The notes: generated from the letters alone by a model not told the origin. Positions 1 through 9,735 are shown, numbered from the stretch's first letter. The stretch is DNA of 64,000 bases from Ottowia beijingensis (GCF_013423955.1 NZ_JACCKX010000002.1:26159-90158), one strand, 5' to 3'. Translations and numbers: made by a program.

Positions 1-946
1 TGGCTTGCACGGTGCGCACCTGGGTGTTGCTTTTGCCAATCCATTCCACCGATTCCTTGGCCGCTTGTGACAGAGTTTCGCTTTGCTGGCGCAGGCGTTC
101 GCCCCAGTGGGTTTGTGTTTGCACCGCCTGGGCCATGCTGCTGGTAGCGGTCAGCGCCTGTTCAGCCCGGGCGCGGATGTCGGCCAGGGCATTGCTCGTT
201 TGTTGGGTGCGGGCCACACCGCTATCCATGCCTTGCAGCACGGTTTGCAGAAATTGATCGGCTTCTTGCGTGCTATGGGTGATGCCGACGACCATCTGCT
301 GAATTTGCTGGGTCGCTTCGCTGGTGCGGGCGGCCAGTTTGCGCACTTCGTCGGCCACCACGGCAAAGCCCCGACCCTGCTCGCCCGCTCGGGCGGCTTC
401 CACGGCGGCGTTGAGGGAGAGTAAGTGCGTTTGCATGGCTACGTTCTTAATCATGGACAGGATGCCGTCAATGGCGGCAGTGTGCTGGCGGACTTCGCCA
501 AAACGGACATCCAGGCCATGGGCAGAACTGCCCAGGGCGGTGATTTGCTCTGTTGTCTCGCGCAGCAAGCGGTCGCCATCGAGTGCCAGCTCGTACATGG
601 ATTGCACTTGCTGGCGAGAGATGTCGGCCGATTGCACCACCGTCTCGACGCTTTCAGACAAGCCATGCACGCTCTGATCCAGGGCCTGCAGGCTGCTCTC
701 TTGCGTGCGAGAAAAAGCCACCACCCGGGTGAAGGAGGACAGCATGCTCGCGTTATTGACAATCACGTCCAGCGCGTGCTGGTCGATCTGTGCCAATACG
801 GTCTGGCGAGAAGCGCCCCGGCGGTTGCGCCACCGAAGTCTTCCACGACTGCACCAGGCCACCAGGGCCACCAAGGCCATTCCGCACAGCAGGCCCAGCG
901 CAAAGCCAAGCCCTGTAGCGGGGTTCCACCATGCGAGCATGTTCAT
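1..946 (-). CDS. Methyl-accepting chemotaxis protein, C-terminus beyond window
   Basis: Signal-transducing chemoreceptor. About 315 residues are visible. The start ATG at 946 has an AGGAG about 7 bases upstream. Residues ~10-31 form one hydrophobic membrane segment, followed by a basic stretch and then long coiled-coil helices. The highly conserved cytoplasmic hairpin reads [20 protein letters not shown] and continues as [18 protein letters not shown], which is diagnostic for the CheA/CheW-contact tip. There is no periplasmic ligand-binding domain or PAS domain before the signalling helices. It lies 97 bp downstream of the phenol meta-cleavage operon on the same strand, so co-transcription and a role in taxis to aromatic substrates are possible (inference). 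The gene runs off the left edge. Confidence 0.9.
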   Translation of the reverse strand, partial: MNMLAWWNPATGLGFALGLLCGMALVALVAWCSRGRLRWRNRRGASRQTVLAQIDQHALDVIVNNASMLSSFTRVVAFSRTQESSLQALDQSVHGLSESVETVVQSADISRQQVQSMYELALDGDRLLRETTEQITALGSSAHGLDVRFGEVRQHTAAIDGILSMIKNVAMQTHLLSLNAAVEAARAGEQGRGFAVVADEVRKLAARTSEATQQIQQMVVGITHSTQEADQFLQTVLQGMDSGVARTQQTSNALADIRARAEQALTATSSMAQAVQTQTHWGERLRQQSETLSQAAKESVEWIGKSNTQVRTVQA

Positions 947-1043
947 TGGAGGCACTCCTGGTTCAAGGGTTGATCAAGGGTTGAGCGTGGTGGCCCAGGT
1001 CAGCACCGCGCTGGGGCAGTGCTGACGTTGCTTTGCAAGCAGG

Positions 1044-2067
1044 TTATGCAGGCAGGGCAATGCCACGTTCGCGGGCCATGGTCAGGGCGGTGTCTTCAAT
1101 CATGTCTTCCTGACCACCCACCATGCCACGGCGGCCCAGCTCGACCAGCAGATCGCGCGCCGGAATGCCGTACTTCTTCTCAGCACGCTTGGCAAACAGC
1201 AAGAAGCTGCCATACACCCCGGCGTAGCCCAGCGTGAGCGCGTCGCGGTCGATGCGGATAGGGAAGTCCATCAAGGGTACGACCAGGTCTTCGGCCACGT
1301 CTTGGATCTTCCACACGTCCACCCCGGTTTGGATGCCCATGCGGTCGAGAACGGCCACCAGCACTTCCATCGGGGTGTTGCCTGCGCCAGCGCCCAGGCC
1401 AGCAGCAGCGGCATCAATGCGGTTGGCACCGGCCTCGATGGCGGCCACGCTGTTGGCTACGCCCATGGCGAGGTTGTGGTGGCCGTGAAAGCCCAGCTCG
1501 GTCTCGGGCTTCAGGGCATCGCGCACGGCAGCGATGCGCTCTTTCACCTGGTCGGGCAGCAGGTAGCCGGCCGAGTCGGTGACGTAGATGCAGTTAGCAC
1601 CGTAGCCTTCCATCAGCTTGGCTTGTTTGATGAGACCGGCAGAATCGCTCATGTGCGCCATCATCAGAAAGCCGACGGTGTCCATGTCCAGTTTGCGGGC
1701 CATGGTGATGTGCTGCTCGCTCACATCGGCCTCGGTGCAGTGGGTGGCCACGCGGATGGTGTGCACACCCAGGCCATGGGCCATTTTGAGGTGATCGACG
1801 GTGCCGATGCCCGGCAGCAGCAGGGCCGAGACTTTGGCCTGTTTCATTAGCGGGATGACGGTGCTCAAATACTCTTCGTCGCTGTGCGCCGGAAAGCCGT
1901 AGTTCACCGAAGCGCCGCCCAGGCCATCGCCGTGGGTGACCTCGATGAGTGGGATGCCTGCAGCGTCCAGCCCCTGGGCCACGGACTTCATTTGCTCCAA
2001 GGTCATCAGGTGGCGCTTGGGGTGCATGCCGTCGCGTCATGTCGTGCAGGGTGATTTTTTGTGTCAT
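1044..2067 (-). CDS. dmpG: 4-hydroxy-2-oxovalerate aldolase
   Basis: Last step of catechol meta-cleavage: splits 4-hydroxy-2-oxovalerate into pyruvate and acetaldehyde, with acetaldehyde channelled to the DmpF partner. The protein starts [11 protein letters not shown] and continues, after a frame break near 2030-2040, with [12 protein letters not shown]-like TIM-barrel features follow: [52 protein letters not shown] (metal-binding His pair) and [12 protein letters not shown]. The C-terminal DmpG communication domain ends at [10 protein letters not shown]. The length (~340 aa) is normal. The break near the start is a small deletion inside the conserved LRDG motif and is probably a sequence error. 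It lies 11 bp after dmpF, as in dmp/tbu operons. Confidence 0.93.
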
Positions 2068-2078
2068 GTCAAAACTCC

Positions 2079-2983
2079 TTAGGCGGCTTGCAAGGTGAGC
2101 GTGCCGGCCAAAATTTCTTCGGCAAACATTTCGGCGGTGCGCGCGGCAGCGGCGGTCATGATGTCCAGGTTGCCGGCGTACTTGGGCAGGTAGTCGCCCA
2201 GGCCTTCAACCTCCAGAAAGACCGAGACGCGGTTGCCGTCAAACACCGGGCCGTTGACCAGCTTGTAGCCGGGCACGTACTTTTGCACTTCGGCCAGCAT
2301 GTCGTGAATGCTCTTGGTGATGGCTTCGCGGTCGGGCTCGCCTTCCACCAGGCAGTGCACGGTGTCGCGCATGATCAGCGGTGGATCGGCCGGGTTGATG
2401 ATGATGATGGCCTTGCCCTTTGGCGCCGCCCACCTTCTCAATGGCACCGGCGGTGGTGCGGGTGAACTCGTCGATGTTCTTGCGCGTGCCGGGGCCCGCC
2501 GAGCGGCTGGAGACGGTGGCGACGATCTCGCCATACGCCACAGGCTGCACGCGGCTCACCGCTGCGACCATGGGGATGGTGGCCTGGCCACCGCAGGTGA
2601 CCATGTTGACGTTCATCTCGGCCTTGCCCACGTGCTCCTTCAGGTTGACGGGCGGCACGCAGAACGGGCCGATGGCCGCAGGCGTGAGGTCGATCATGAG
2701 GGCGCCCTGCGCGTTGACCTTGCGCGAGTTCTCGGCGTGCACGTAGGCGCTGGTGGCGTCGAAGACGATTTGCACGCCGTCTGCCTTCATGTAGGGGATC
2801 AGGCCATCCACGCCTTCGTGGGTGGTTTTGATGCCCATCTCACGGGCACGCTTCAAGCCGTCCGATTCGGGGTCGATACCCACCATCCACACGGGTTCGA
2901 GCACGGGGCTGCGCTGCAGCTTGGCCAGCAGGTCGGTGCCGATGTTACCGGGGCCGATCAGGGCACATTTGATTTTGGGTCAT
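2079..2983 (-). CDS. dmpF: Acetaldehyde dehydrogenase (acylating)
   Basis: Converts acetaldehyde, NAD+ and CoA to acetyl-CoA, in complex with the DmpG aldolase. ATG at 2983 gives MTQ..., then the Rossmann motif [15 protein letters not shown], the catalytic-cysteine region [17 protein letters not shown], and [18 protein letters not shown]. The C-terminus is [20 protein letters not shown]. About 301 residues, the family norm. Two frame breaks are visible: a missing A in an A-run just after the start (~2974), and an extra A near 2419-2421 in the codons for [17 protein letters not shown]. Both are homopolymer indels, so the gene is probably intact in the organism. Confidence 0.93.
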
Positions 2984-3005
2984 AAGAAGTCCTTTGGAAA
3001 AAGGG

Positions 3006-3798
3006 TCAGCAAATCGAAGACAGGATGCCGCCCTCAACCCGCAGCGCTGCACCATTGGTGGCGGAGGATCGGGGGCTGCACACATAGGCCACTAGTGCGG
3101 CAACCTCGGAAGGTTCGATGAAGCGGCGCAGCAGCGAGGTGGGGCGTGCCTGGGCGAAAAAGCGCCGCTCGGCCTCGGCCAGATCCACGCCCTGGTCGGC
3201 AGCCAGCTTGGCGAAAAAGTCGCCCACTCCCTCAGTGCTGGTGGGGCCGGGCAGCACGGCATTGACCGTCACGCCCGTGCCTGCGCAGTGCTGCGCCAGC
3301 CCGCGTGAGACGGACAGCTGTGCTGCCTTGCTCATGCCGTAATGCACCATTTCGGTGGGGGATTCACGCCGGACTCGCTGTTAATGAACACGATCCGGCC
3401 CCAGCCTGCGGCCTGCATGGCGGGCAGCAGTGCGCGGCTTAGGCGCACGCCACTCATCACGTTGGCATCAAAAAGCGCTGCCACTGGGCATCGTCGATGG
3501 CCCCGAAGGGCTGCGGATCGAAGATGCCGAAGTTGTTCACCAGAATGTCCACGCCCGCGCTGGCCTGGGCCAGCAGGTCGCAGCCGACGGCCGTGGCCAC
3601 GTCGGCAGCCACGCCGCGCACCTGGGCCTGTGGCACGGCCGCCTGCAGGCGCTGCACGGCTTGGGCCACGCGCTCCTCGCTGCGGCCATTGAGCACGACG
3701 GCCACGCCTTCGCGTGCTAGTTCGGTGGCAATGGCAAAGCCAATGCCTGCGGTGGAGCCGGTGACCAGGGCGCGTTTGCCGCTGAGTTGCAAGTCCAT
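3006..3798 (-). CDS. Short-chain dehydrogenase/reductase within the meta operon
   Basis: SDR-family NAD(P)-dependent oxidoreductase. MDLQLSGKRALVTGSTAGIG carries the TGxxxGIG cofactor loop. NNFG replaces the usual NNAG, the catalytic Ser lies in INSESG, and YGMSK is the YxxxK catalytic pair, followed by VNAVLPGPTSTEGV. About 262 residues, typical for classical SDRs. Two frame breaks (T-run near 3473, C-run near 3352) look like homopolymer errors. It sits between dmpE and dmpF with 11-22 bp gaps, so it is part of the operon, although no SDR belongs to the textbook dmp pathway. The substrate is unknown; an alcohol or dihydrodiol-type side product of substituted phenols is only a guess. Confidence 0.8.
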
Positions 3799-3808
3799 GC
3801 CGCGCTCC

Positions 3809-4596
3809 TTAGAGGAAACGCACCGAGCAACCGCCGATGCCGCCGATGGTCACACGCAGGTTGTCGCCCGCTTGCACAGGCACCATGATGCCCAGCGAAC
3901 CCGACAGCACCACTTCACCGGCTTCCAGCGCAATGCCCAGGCGGCCCAGCGTGTTGGCCAGCCAGGCCACGGCGTTGGCGGGGTGGCCCAGGGCCGCAGC
4001 GCCAGCACCGGTGGCAACGATCTCGCCATTCTTTTCCAGTACCATGCCGCAGGTGCCCAAGTCCACGTCGCGCGGATCGACCAGGCGGTCGCCCAGCACG
4101 AACACGCCGCAGCTGGCGTTGTCAGCCACGGTGTCTTGAATCTTGATTTTCCAGTCGCGGATGCGCGAATCCACGATTTCAAAGCAGGCCATCACGCCCT
4201 CGGTGGCGGCCAGCACGTCGGCCGCCGTCACGCCGGGGCCCTTGAGGGTTTTCTTCAGCACGAAGGCAATCTCGCCCTCGGCCTTGGGTTGGATCAGCGT
4301 GTTGGCGGGCACGGCCTCGCCTTCGTTGAACACCATGCCGTCGGTGAGCCAGCCAAAGTCGGGCTGGAACACGCCCAGCATGTTCATCACGGCCTGGCTG
4401 GTCACGCCAATTTTCTTGCCGACCACTTTTTCACCAGCGGCCAAGCGGCGCGCCAGCATTTTTGCTGGATGGCGTAGGCGTCTTCAATGGTGATGTCGGC
4501 ATGGAGGTTGGTCAGCGGCTCCAGCGTTTGGCGCTGCGTCAGGGCCTGGTACAGCTCGTCGCCCAGTTGTTCGATCAAGGCAGGGGTCATGGTCAT
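3809..4596 (-). CDS. dmpE: 2-oxopent-4-enoate hydratase
   Basis: Hydrates 2-hydroxypenta-2,4-dienoate to 4-hydroxy-2-oxovalerate, the DmpG substrate. Begins MTMTPALIEQLGDELYQAL. Conserved segments are KKIGVTSQAVMNMLGVFQPD, AEGEIAFVLKKTLKGPGVT, FEIVDSRIRDWKIKIQDTVA, DNASCGVFVLGD and the end IGGIGGCSVRFL. These match DmpE/MhpD-type hydratases better than the related decarboxylase DmpH, though the two families are homologous. About 261 residues. One frame break in an A-run near 4459 (QQKMLARRLAAGEK). 36 bp separate it from dmpD upstream. Confidence 0.87.
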
Positions 4597-4632
4597 GGGG
4601 GTTCCTTTGGCGAGGGTGTTCAGAAAAGTCGT

Positions 4633-5495
4633 TCAGGGCCGCAGCGGCAGCGGCTCGTCGGGGTGCGCTTCAGCAAGGAAGTCGCCCACCAGGCGGGCAA
4701 AGCGCGCGGCGTGTTCAATTTGCGTCCAGTGGCCGCATTGGCCATAGACGTGCAGTTGGGAGCGCTGAATCCAGCTGGACAAGGTCAGCGAGGTGCTCAG
4801 CGGGATCACGCGGTCTTCGCGGCCATGGATGACCAGGGCTTGGTGCGGCAGGGCACGGATGTCGGCCTCGGCGCTGGCCAGGGCTTCAATCCAGCGCTGG
4901 CGCGGGGCGGGGAACATGGCGGCGAACGATTCTTGAAAGCCGGGGCGGATGCTGGCCTCAAAGCGCAGGCGCGCCAGGTCGTCGCTCATCAGGCCTTGGT
5001 CGAAGGCGAAGTAGTCCATGATGGCGCGCATGTTCTCTACCGAGGGGGTAGCCCCACACGGCGTCCAGCCCCTCGGTCAGGGAAGGAGACACCGGCACTG
5101 CCCATCAGCACCAAGCGGCGCACGCGCTCGGGGTGGGCAATGGCCAGCGCCAGCGACAGGCCGCCGCCAAACGAGTTGCCCACCAGGTCGGTGCGCTCAA
5201 TGCCTAGGGCATCGAGCAGGCCCACAGCCTGGCGCACCCAGGCGTCCATGCTGTAGACAAAGCCTTGCGGGCGCTCCGAGTAGCCAAAGCCCACCATGTC
5301 GGGCGCAATCACGCGGGCGTTCTGCGCCAGCGCGGGCATCACCAGGCGCCAGTTGGCCCAGGCAGAAACACCCGGCCCCGAGCCGTGGATGAGCAGCACG
5401 GGCGCGCCCTGGCCACCACTGTCGTGGTAGTTGGTGCGAATGCCCGCTGCTTCGATGCTGTGCCCGATCTCGGGGTTGGACGATGTATTGCTCAT
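4633..5495 (-). CDS. dmpD: 2-hydroxymuconic semialdehyde hydrolase
   Basis: Alpha/beta-hydrolase of the C-C bond hydrolase group. Cleaves the ring-fission product (especially ketones from 3-methylcatechol; formate from the semialdehyde) to 2-hydroxypentadienoate. The oxyanion-hole region is LLIHGSGPGVSAWANW, the nucleophile elbow GNSFGGGLSLALA, the acid in HGREDRVIP and the catalytic His in QCGHWTQIEHA. About 286 residues, normal for DmpD/XylF. Two frame breaks near 5045 and 5085, both beside C or G runs, lie between VLMGSAGVSFP and ENMRAIMDYF. It follows dmpC across a 73-bp gap that contains a palindromic repeat. Confidence 0.9.
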
Positions 5496-5512
5496 GTGAA
5501 ACTGTCTCCTTG

Positions 5513-5571
5513 CTATTTTTATAAGAGCTACTCGCGCTTGCCTGGCAAGCGCGAGAGGCCGATTTGGCTTA
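5513..5571 (-). repeat. Dispersed ~60-bp palindromic repeat, copy R1
   Basis: Read on the minus strand it begins at the dmpC stop codon as TTCTAAGCCAAATCGGCC, then forms a hairpin from CTCGCGCTTGCC and GGCAAGCGCGAG, and ends AGTAGCTCTTATAAAAAT. It is the same family as the copies at 20.3, 41.2, 42.7, 48.9, 50.8, 55.3, 56.3, 57.4, 58.6, 61.2 and 63.0 kb. It is the only copy inside the phenol operons. Confidence 0.75.
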
Positions 5572-7018
5572 GAACTTCACCATCACGTTGCGCAGCTCGG
5601 TATAAAACTCGAGCGAGTGCACACCGCCTTCGCGGCCGATGCCCGATTGGAGCCGCCAAACGGCGTGCGCAGGTCGCGCAGGAACCAGGCGTTGATCCAG
5701 CACAGGCCCACTTCGATCTGGTGCGCCAGGCGGTTGGCGCGCGCAATGTCTTGCGTGAAGATGGCCGTGGCCAGGCCGTAGCGGTTGGCGTTGACCTTGC
5801 CCAGCACTTCCTCTTCGCTGTCGAAGGGGCTGATGTGGCAGCAGGGGCCAAAAATTTCTTCGGTCACCACGGTGGCGGTTTCGGGCAGGCCGGTCCAGAT
5901 GGTGGGTTGCACCCAGGAGCCATCCTTCAGCGCGTCGGGCATGTCGGGGATGCCGCCGCCGGTGACGATGGTGGCGCCTTCGTCCTTGGCTGTCTTGCCC
6001 AGCACCTTGGCCTGGTGCTTCTTGCTGATCAGCGGGCCAATCTTGGTGTCGTGATCAAACGGCAGGCCGGGCTTCATGGCTTCGGCGCGCTCTTTCAGGG
6101 CAGCCACCACTTTGTCGAAGATGGGTCGCTCGACGTACACGCGCTCGGTGCCCAGGCAGACCTGGCCAGCGTTTTCAAAGCACGAGCGCGTCAGCGTATC
6201 GATGGTTACCTGGAAGTCGCAATCAGCAAACACCACGGCGGCGTTCTTGCCGCCCATTTCCAGCGACACGGGGCGCACGCCATCGGCAGCGGCCTTCATG
6301 ATGGCGGTACCGGTGCGCGTCTCGCCGGTGAAGGTAATGCCGTTCACGCCGGGGTGCTTGGTCAAAAATTCACCGGCCGAGGCAGGGCCAAAGCCGTGCA
6401 CCACGTTGTACACGCCCTTGGGCATGCCCACAGCGTTCATCACCTCGCCCAGCAGCGTGGCGGTAGCGGGGTTTCTTCGCTGGGCTTGACGACCACGGTG
6501 TTGCCGCAGGCCAGGGCCGGGCCCACCTTCCAGGTCATCAGCAGCAGCGGCAGGTTCCAGGGGCAGACCACGGCAATCACGCCGCGCGGCACGCGCACGC
6601 CGTAGCTCAATGCCGTCTTGCCGTCGGGCGTGCGCATGTTGAACGACTCGGTGGCCGTGCTCTTGATGGTGTCGATGAAGATCTGGAAGTTGGCGGCGCC
6701 GCGCGGAATGTCCACGTGCGAGGCCAGGTGGTGCGGCTTGCCGGTGTCGGCAATTTCGGCCTGCAAAAAGTCGTCGAAGCGGCGGTTGATCTCACCGGCC
6801 ACGGCGTCCAGCAGCTTGCAGCGCTCGGCCACCGACAGGCGGCCCCAGTCGCCCTTGAGCGCGGCGCGCGCGGCGGCCACGGCGGCATCGACCTCGGCCT
6901 GCCCCGCTTCGTAAATATTGCCGATGACGCTGCCGTTCACCGGGTTGATGTCCTGGAAGGTCTTGCCGCTGGCGTTGCGAACATATTCGCCGTTGATGAA
7001 ATTCAGAAACTCTTTCAT
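5569..7018 (-). CDS. dmpC: 2-hydroxymuconic semialdehyde dehydrogenase
   Basis: NAD-dependent aldehyde dehydrogenase that oxidises 2-hydroxymuconic semialdehyde to 2-hydroxymuconate (4-oxalocrotonate branch). N-terminus MKEFLNFINGEYV. Cofactor-binding segments VCPWNLPLLLMTWKVGPALA and VVKPSEETP; GFTGETRTG-type loop read as ITFTGETRTGTAIM. The catalytic Glu lies in SLEMGGKNAAVVF and the catalytic Cys in ENAGQVCLGTERV. C-terminus GIGREGGVHSLEFYTELRNV. About 483 aa. Frame breaks near 6465 (C-run) and 5650 (PFGGS motif) look like sequence errors. Its usual partners DmpI and DmpH are not in the window. Confidence 0.92.
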
Positions 7019-7080
7019 GGTGTTACCTTGCTATGGAAATGTTGAACAACGCTGCGGCTTGTCCGGGATGCCGGGCATCC

Positions 7081-7512
7081 TCAGCAATCCAGCCCCAGCG
7101 CGGCCAGCGCGGCGCGGGCACAGATTTCGTCCTGCTCGGCGCTGCCGCCGGACACGCCAATGCCGCCGATCAGCGCCCCGCCCTCACGCATGGGCAGGCC
7201 GCCGCCAAAAACCACGTTGCGCGGGCGCGTGGGCATGCCCAGGCGCAGCGCTTCGTCGCCCTGCAAAATGCCGGCCCACTGCGCCGTGGCAAAGCCAAAG
7301 CCGGCGCTGGTGTAGGCCTTGTCGATGGCAATGTCCACCGAATGCAAAAACGCCCCCGGCATGCGCAGAAAGGCCGCCAGCACGCCCGATGCGTCGGTCA
7401 CGGCGACATTGATGCGGATGCCCAGCTCGCCCGCCTTGGCCACCGCTGCAACCACGGCCGCGTTGGCGGCCTCGGCAGTGATGGCGCGTTGTTCAACGCT
7501 GTGTTGTGCCAT
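7081..7512 (-). CDS. GlcG/HbpS-like (DUF336) protein
   Basis: 143-residue intact protein of the GlcG/HbpS family, a small alpha-beta fold that in some members binds haem or cobalamin. Seen: INVAVTDASGVLAAFLRMPG, KAYTSAGFGFAT and GGLPMREGGALIGGIGVSGG, the characteristic glycine-rich stretch, then SAEQDEICARAALAALG. Members often lie in meta-cleavage operons next to catechol 2,3-dioxygenase, but their job there is not established. A role in stabilising or reactivating the ring-cleavage enzyme is speculation. 14 bp from the dioxygenase gene, 62 bp before dmpC. Confidence 0.85.
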   Translation of the reverse strand: MAQHSVEQRAITAEAANAAVVAAVAKAGELGIRINVAVTDASGVLAAFLRMPGAFLHSVDIAIDKAYTSAGFGFATAQWAGILQGDEALRLGMPTRPRNVVFGGGLPMREGGALIGGIGVSGGSAEQDEICARAALAALGLDC

Positions 7513-7526
7513 TGCCGCCTGCTCCT

Positions 7527-8451
7527 TTAGGTCACCACGCTCAGGAAAGCGTCGTTGAGCTTGCGGTCGTGATAGAAGATGCCGCGGCCCACGTTCTCCC
7601 AGCTCCAGGTGATGGGGTGCATGTCGGGGTAGTGGTCGTAGCCGCCGCAGAAGGTCTCCAGCCGGTTGCCGCTGGGGTCGAAGAAGTAGATCGTCGTGCC
7701 CTGCGTGACGCCGTGGCGCGTGGGGCCGATGTCGATCGAGACGCGGTTGATGCTCATGATGTCGGCCGCGCGCAGCACGCTCTCCCAGCTGGGCATCTGG
7801 AACGACACATGGTGCAGCTTGCCGTCCTCGGGGCTGCGCACGAAGGCGATGTCGTGCGCCTTGGCGCTGCAGGTGATCCAGATGGCCAGGTCGGTCTTGC
7901 CGTCTTCCAGCTTCACGCGCTCGACCAGGGTGAAGCCCAGTACTTCGGTGAACAGCTTGAGGTTGCCTTCGATGTCGCCGCCGTACAGCAGGCAGTGGTC
8001 CATGCGGATGGGGCGAATGCCAGGGCCGTCGAGCACGTCCACATCGGGGTCGAAGTAGCCGATGCCGTTGCCCACGTCGGTTTTCTCGGCGTACAGCTCG
8101 ACGGTGTGGCCCGTGGGGATCTGGAAGCGCACGCGCTCGCCGGTCTCCAGCAGCTCACCGGCGGGGATGCGCTCGGTTTTCACGCCGAAGGCTTGCAGCT
8201 TTGTCGAAGTCTTCCAGCGTGGCCTTGTCCAGCACCTTGAAGGCAAACAGGTCGATACCCGCCTGGTCGGCCTGGCGCAGGATCACGCTGTTGTGATCGC
8301 GCTCGGCGCGGGTTTTGAAATAGGCGCGGCCCTGGCTGTCGCGGCCCATGGGCACCAGGCCCATGACCTCGGTGTACCACTTGACCGATTCCTCCAGATC
8401 CAGCACGCGGATTTGTGCGTGTCCTGGGCGCAAAACGCCGGTTAATGCCAT
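7527..8451 (-). CDS. dmpB: Catechol 2,3-dioxygenase (lower-operon copy)
   Basis: Fe(II) extradiol dioxygenase (type I, two VOC domains) that converts catechol to 2-hydroxymuconic semialdehyde. Start MALTGVLRPGHAQIRVLDLE at 8451. Iron ligands lie in RMDHCLLY (His), KLHHVSFQM (His) and NRLETFCGGYD (Glu). Also [12 protein letters not shown]. About 307 aa. One frame break near 8203 (extra A in FDKLQAFGVKTERIP). The start overlaps the preceding ferredoxin stop by about 10 bases, so the two are translationally coupled. It differs clearly from the second dioxygenase at 11.6-12.6 kb, so the strain carries two ring-cleavage isoenzymes. Confidence 0.93.
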
Positions 8452-8806
8452 GGTGGGTCTCCTTTGATGGGGTTCACGGGTGGGTTGACGGGGCGCCGCC
8501 AGCGGGCGGCAGACGTTCTTTTCATTGCACCCACGACCTGCAGACGCAGGTCGCTGGTCGGGTAGATGCGGCACGACAGTACGCAGCCAGCGGCTTCTTC
8601 CTCGGCACTGACATGCGCGCGGCTCATCACGCGGCGCGCGTACTGGCCTTCCAGGATGTGCACCTTGCACACGCCGCAGCCGCCCTGCCGGCAGCCCACG
8701 GGAATGCCTTTTTGCCCAACGCTTCCATGCCTTCCAGCACGGAGCGACCGCCGACGCAGCTGTACTGCTCGCCGGTGTCTTCGATGCTGACGACAAATTT
8801 CTGCAT
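8442..8806 (-). CDS. dmpQ: XylT/DmpQ-type [2Fe-2S] ferredoxin (lower operon)
   Basis: Plant-type ferredoxin that in XylT/DmpQ systems re-reduces the oxidised iron of catechol 2,3-dioxygenase. Start MQKFVVSIEDTGEQYSCVGG at 8806. The cluster-binding cysteines are in GCRQGGCGVCKVHIL and VLSCRIYP. About 121 aa; the proline-rich tail after GAMKRTS is longer than in typical members. A missing A near 8711 breaks the frame between LGKK and GIPVGC. Its stop overlaps the dioxygenase start. First gene of the lower operon. Confidence 0.88.
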
Positions 8807-8881
8807 GGTGGTGTGTCGCTTACGCGGTGCCTTTAAAAACCAGCAATTGCGAGCCAGGAAGCAACGATAGAAAGACATTTC

Positions 8882-8920
8882 AATACCGTCCAATACCATT
8901 TTTGCCCACCCTCAATACCG
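8882..8920. promoter_or_regulatory. Repeated AATACC boxes upstream of the lower operon
   Basis: Three copies of AATACC lie in 40 bp: AATACCGTCCAATACCA at 8882-8898 and AATACCG at 8914-8920. They sit 75-115 bp upstream of the ferredoxin start at 8806, where an activator of the meta operon would bind. The same spacing motif recurs upstream of the LysR gene at 9699. Inferred operator for that LysR protein. Confidence 0.45.
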
Positions 8921-8967
8921 TTTTGGCATTTATTAGGGTTTCCCTTGATTTTTGTGATAGGGCGATT

Positions 8968-9630
8968 TCAACGCTTGGCGTGCAGCCAGGAATGCAGCCA
9001 GCGCGTCAGGCGCGGCGCCACCACCCAGGTCATGATCAGCACGACCAGCACGGTAATGACCATCACGCGCGGCACCAGGTACCAGTCGGCCATCAGCGGC
9101 GCAATGGTCAGAAACAGCAGCAGCACGGTAGGAAAAATGCCCAGCCAGGTCACGGTGGCCACCTTCCAGCGCGGCGGCGCGGGGCGGGTGGTGCTGTTGG
9201 GGGCGGCAAACCAGTAGTCCAGGCCGGTAACCCGGTGCAGCTGCTGCTGCCCCACGGTGTGCGGCAGCACCTGGGCCAGCCAGTGCGCGCGCTCGGCGGA
9301 GTTTTGCCAGGCGGCCAGGTGGGCTTCGTTATCGAACGCAAAAACGACGTGGTAGAGCAGCGGCTCGGTGCTGCCGTCCGCAGCAAGCGATTCGCCCGGG
9401 GTGTCGCTGTCACCGGGTCGGATGACCTGGCCGCCCAGGTGCCCGGCAAACCCTTCGGCAGCGGCCAGCATGCCTTGGATGGCCACCTCAAACGCCGCCA
9501 CCGACGCGGGCGCCACGCGGCGGGCAATCAGCACGGTGACCACACGGCGGGAAGCGTCGGACACTGCACCGCGGGCGGTCGCCGAAGGGGAAGTGTGGGA
9601 GGCGGGAGAGGCGGGTGAAGAAGCCGTCAT
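8968..9630 (-). CDS. ABM-domain protein with two C-terminal membrane helices
   Basis: About 220 residues starting MTASSPASPASHTS. Residues ~30-135 resemble the antibiotic-biosynthesis-monooxygenase (ABM) ferredoxin-like fold: VVTVLIARRVAPASVAAFE, FAGHLGGQVIRPG, LYHVVFAFDNEAHLAAWQNS, then ERAHWLAQVLPHT. Two hydrophobic segments follow (VTWLGIFPTVLLLFLTIAP and VMVITVLVVLIMTWVV), so the C-terminus is membrane-anchored. This architecture is common in DUF-type inner-membrane proteins of unknown role. It lies between the meta operon and the divergent LysR gene, so shared control is likely. No function can be assigned. Confidence 0.7.
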   Translation of the reverse strand: MTASSPASPASHTSPSATARGAVSDASRRVVTVLIARRVAPASVAAFEVAIQGMLAAAEGFAGHLGGQVIRPGDSDTPGESLAADGSTEPLLYHVVFAFDNEAHLAAWQNSAERAHWLAQVLPHTVGQQQLHRVTGLDYWFAAPNSTTRPAPPRWKVATVTWLGIFPTVLLLFLTIAPLMADWYLVPRVMVITVLVVLIMTWVVAPRLTRWLHSWLHAKR

Positions 9631-9698
9631 TCGGTGTCCTTGAAAAGCTGCGCCACTCGGCAAGCAGGCCATGCCCGCGATGATGGGACGCCCTCCCG

Positions 9699-9735
9699 AT
9701 ACCTTCCAATACTGTTTTTTGCGGTATCCCATACC
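9699..9735. promoter_or_regulatory. ATACC/GGTAT boxes in the LysR divergent promoter
   Basis: ATACCTTCCAATACTG at 9699-9714 closely matches the box at 8882 (ATACC-N-TCCAATAC). It is followed by GGTATCCCATACC at 9723-9735. The pair forms a dyad 36-70 bp before the LysR start, the usual place for LysR autoregulatory sites. Inference from motif repetition only. Confidence 0.45.

Noticed and set aside
1302..1850. Plus-strand open frame opposite dmpG
   Set aside because: Shadow of the aldolase gene; no ribosome binding site or family resemblance.
3809..4596. 4-oxalocrotonate decarboxylase (DmpH) as the identity of this gene
   Set aside because: DmpH and DmpE are homologous, but the stretches NMLGVFQPDFGWLTDGMV and WKIKIQDTVADNASCG fit DmpE better, and the position before dmpF/dmpG matches dmpE.
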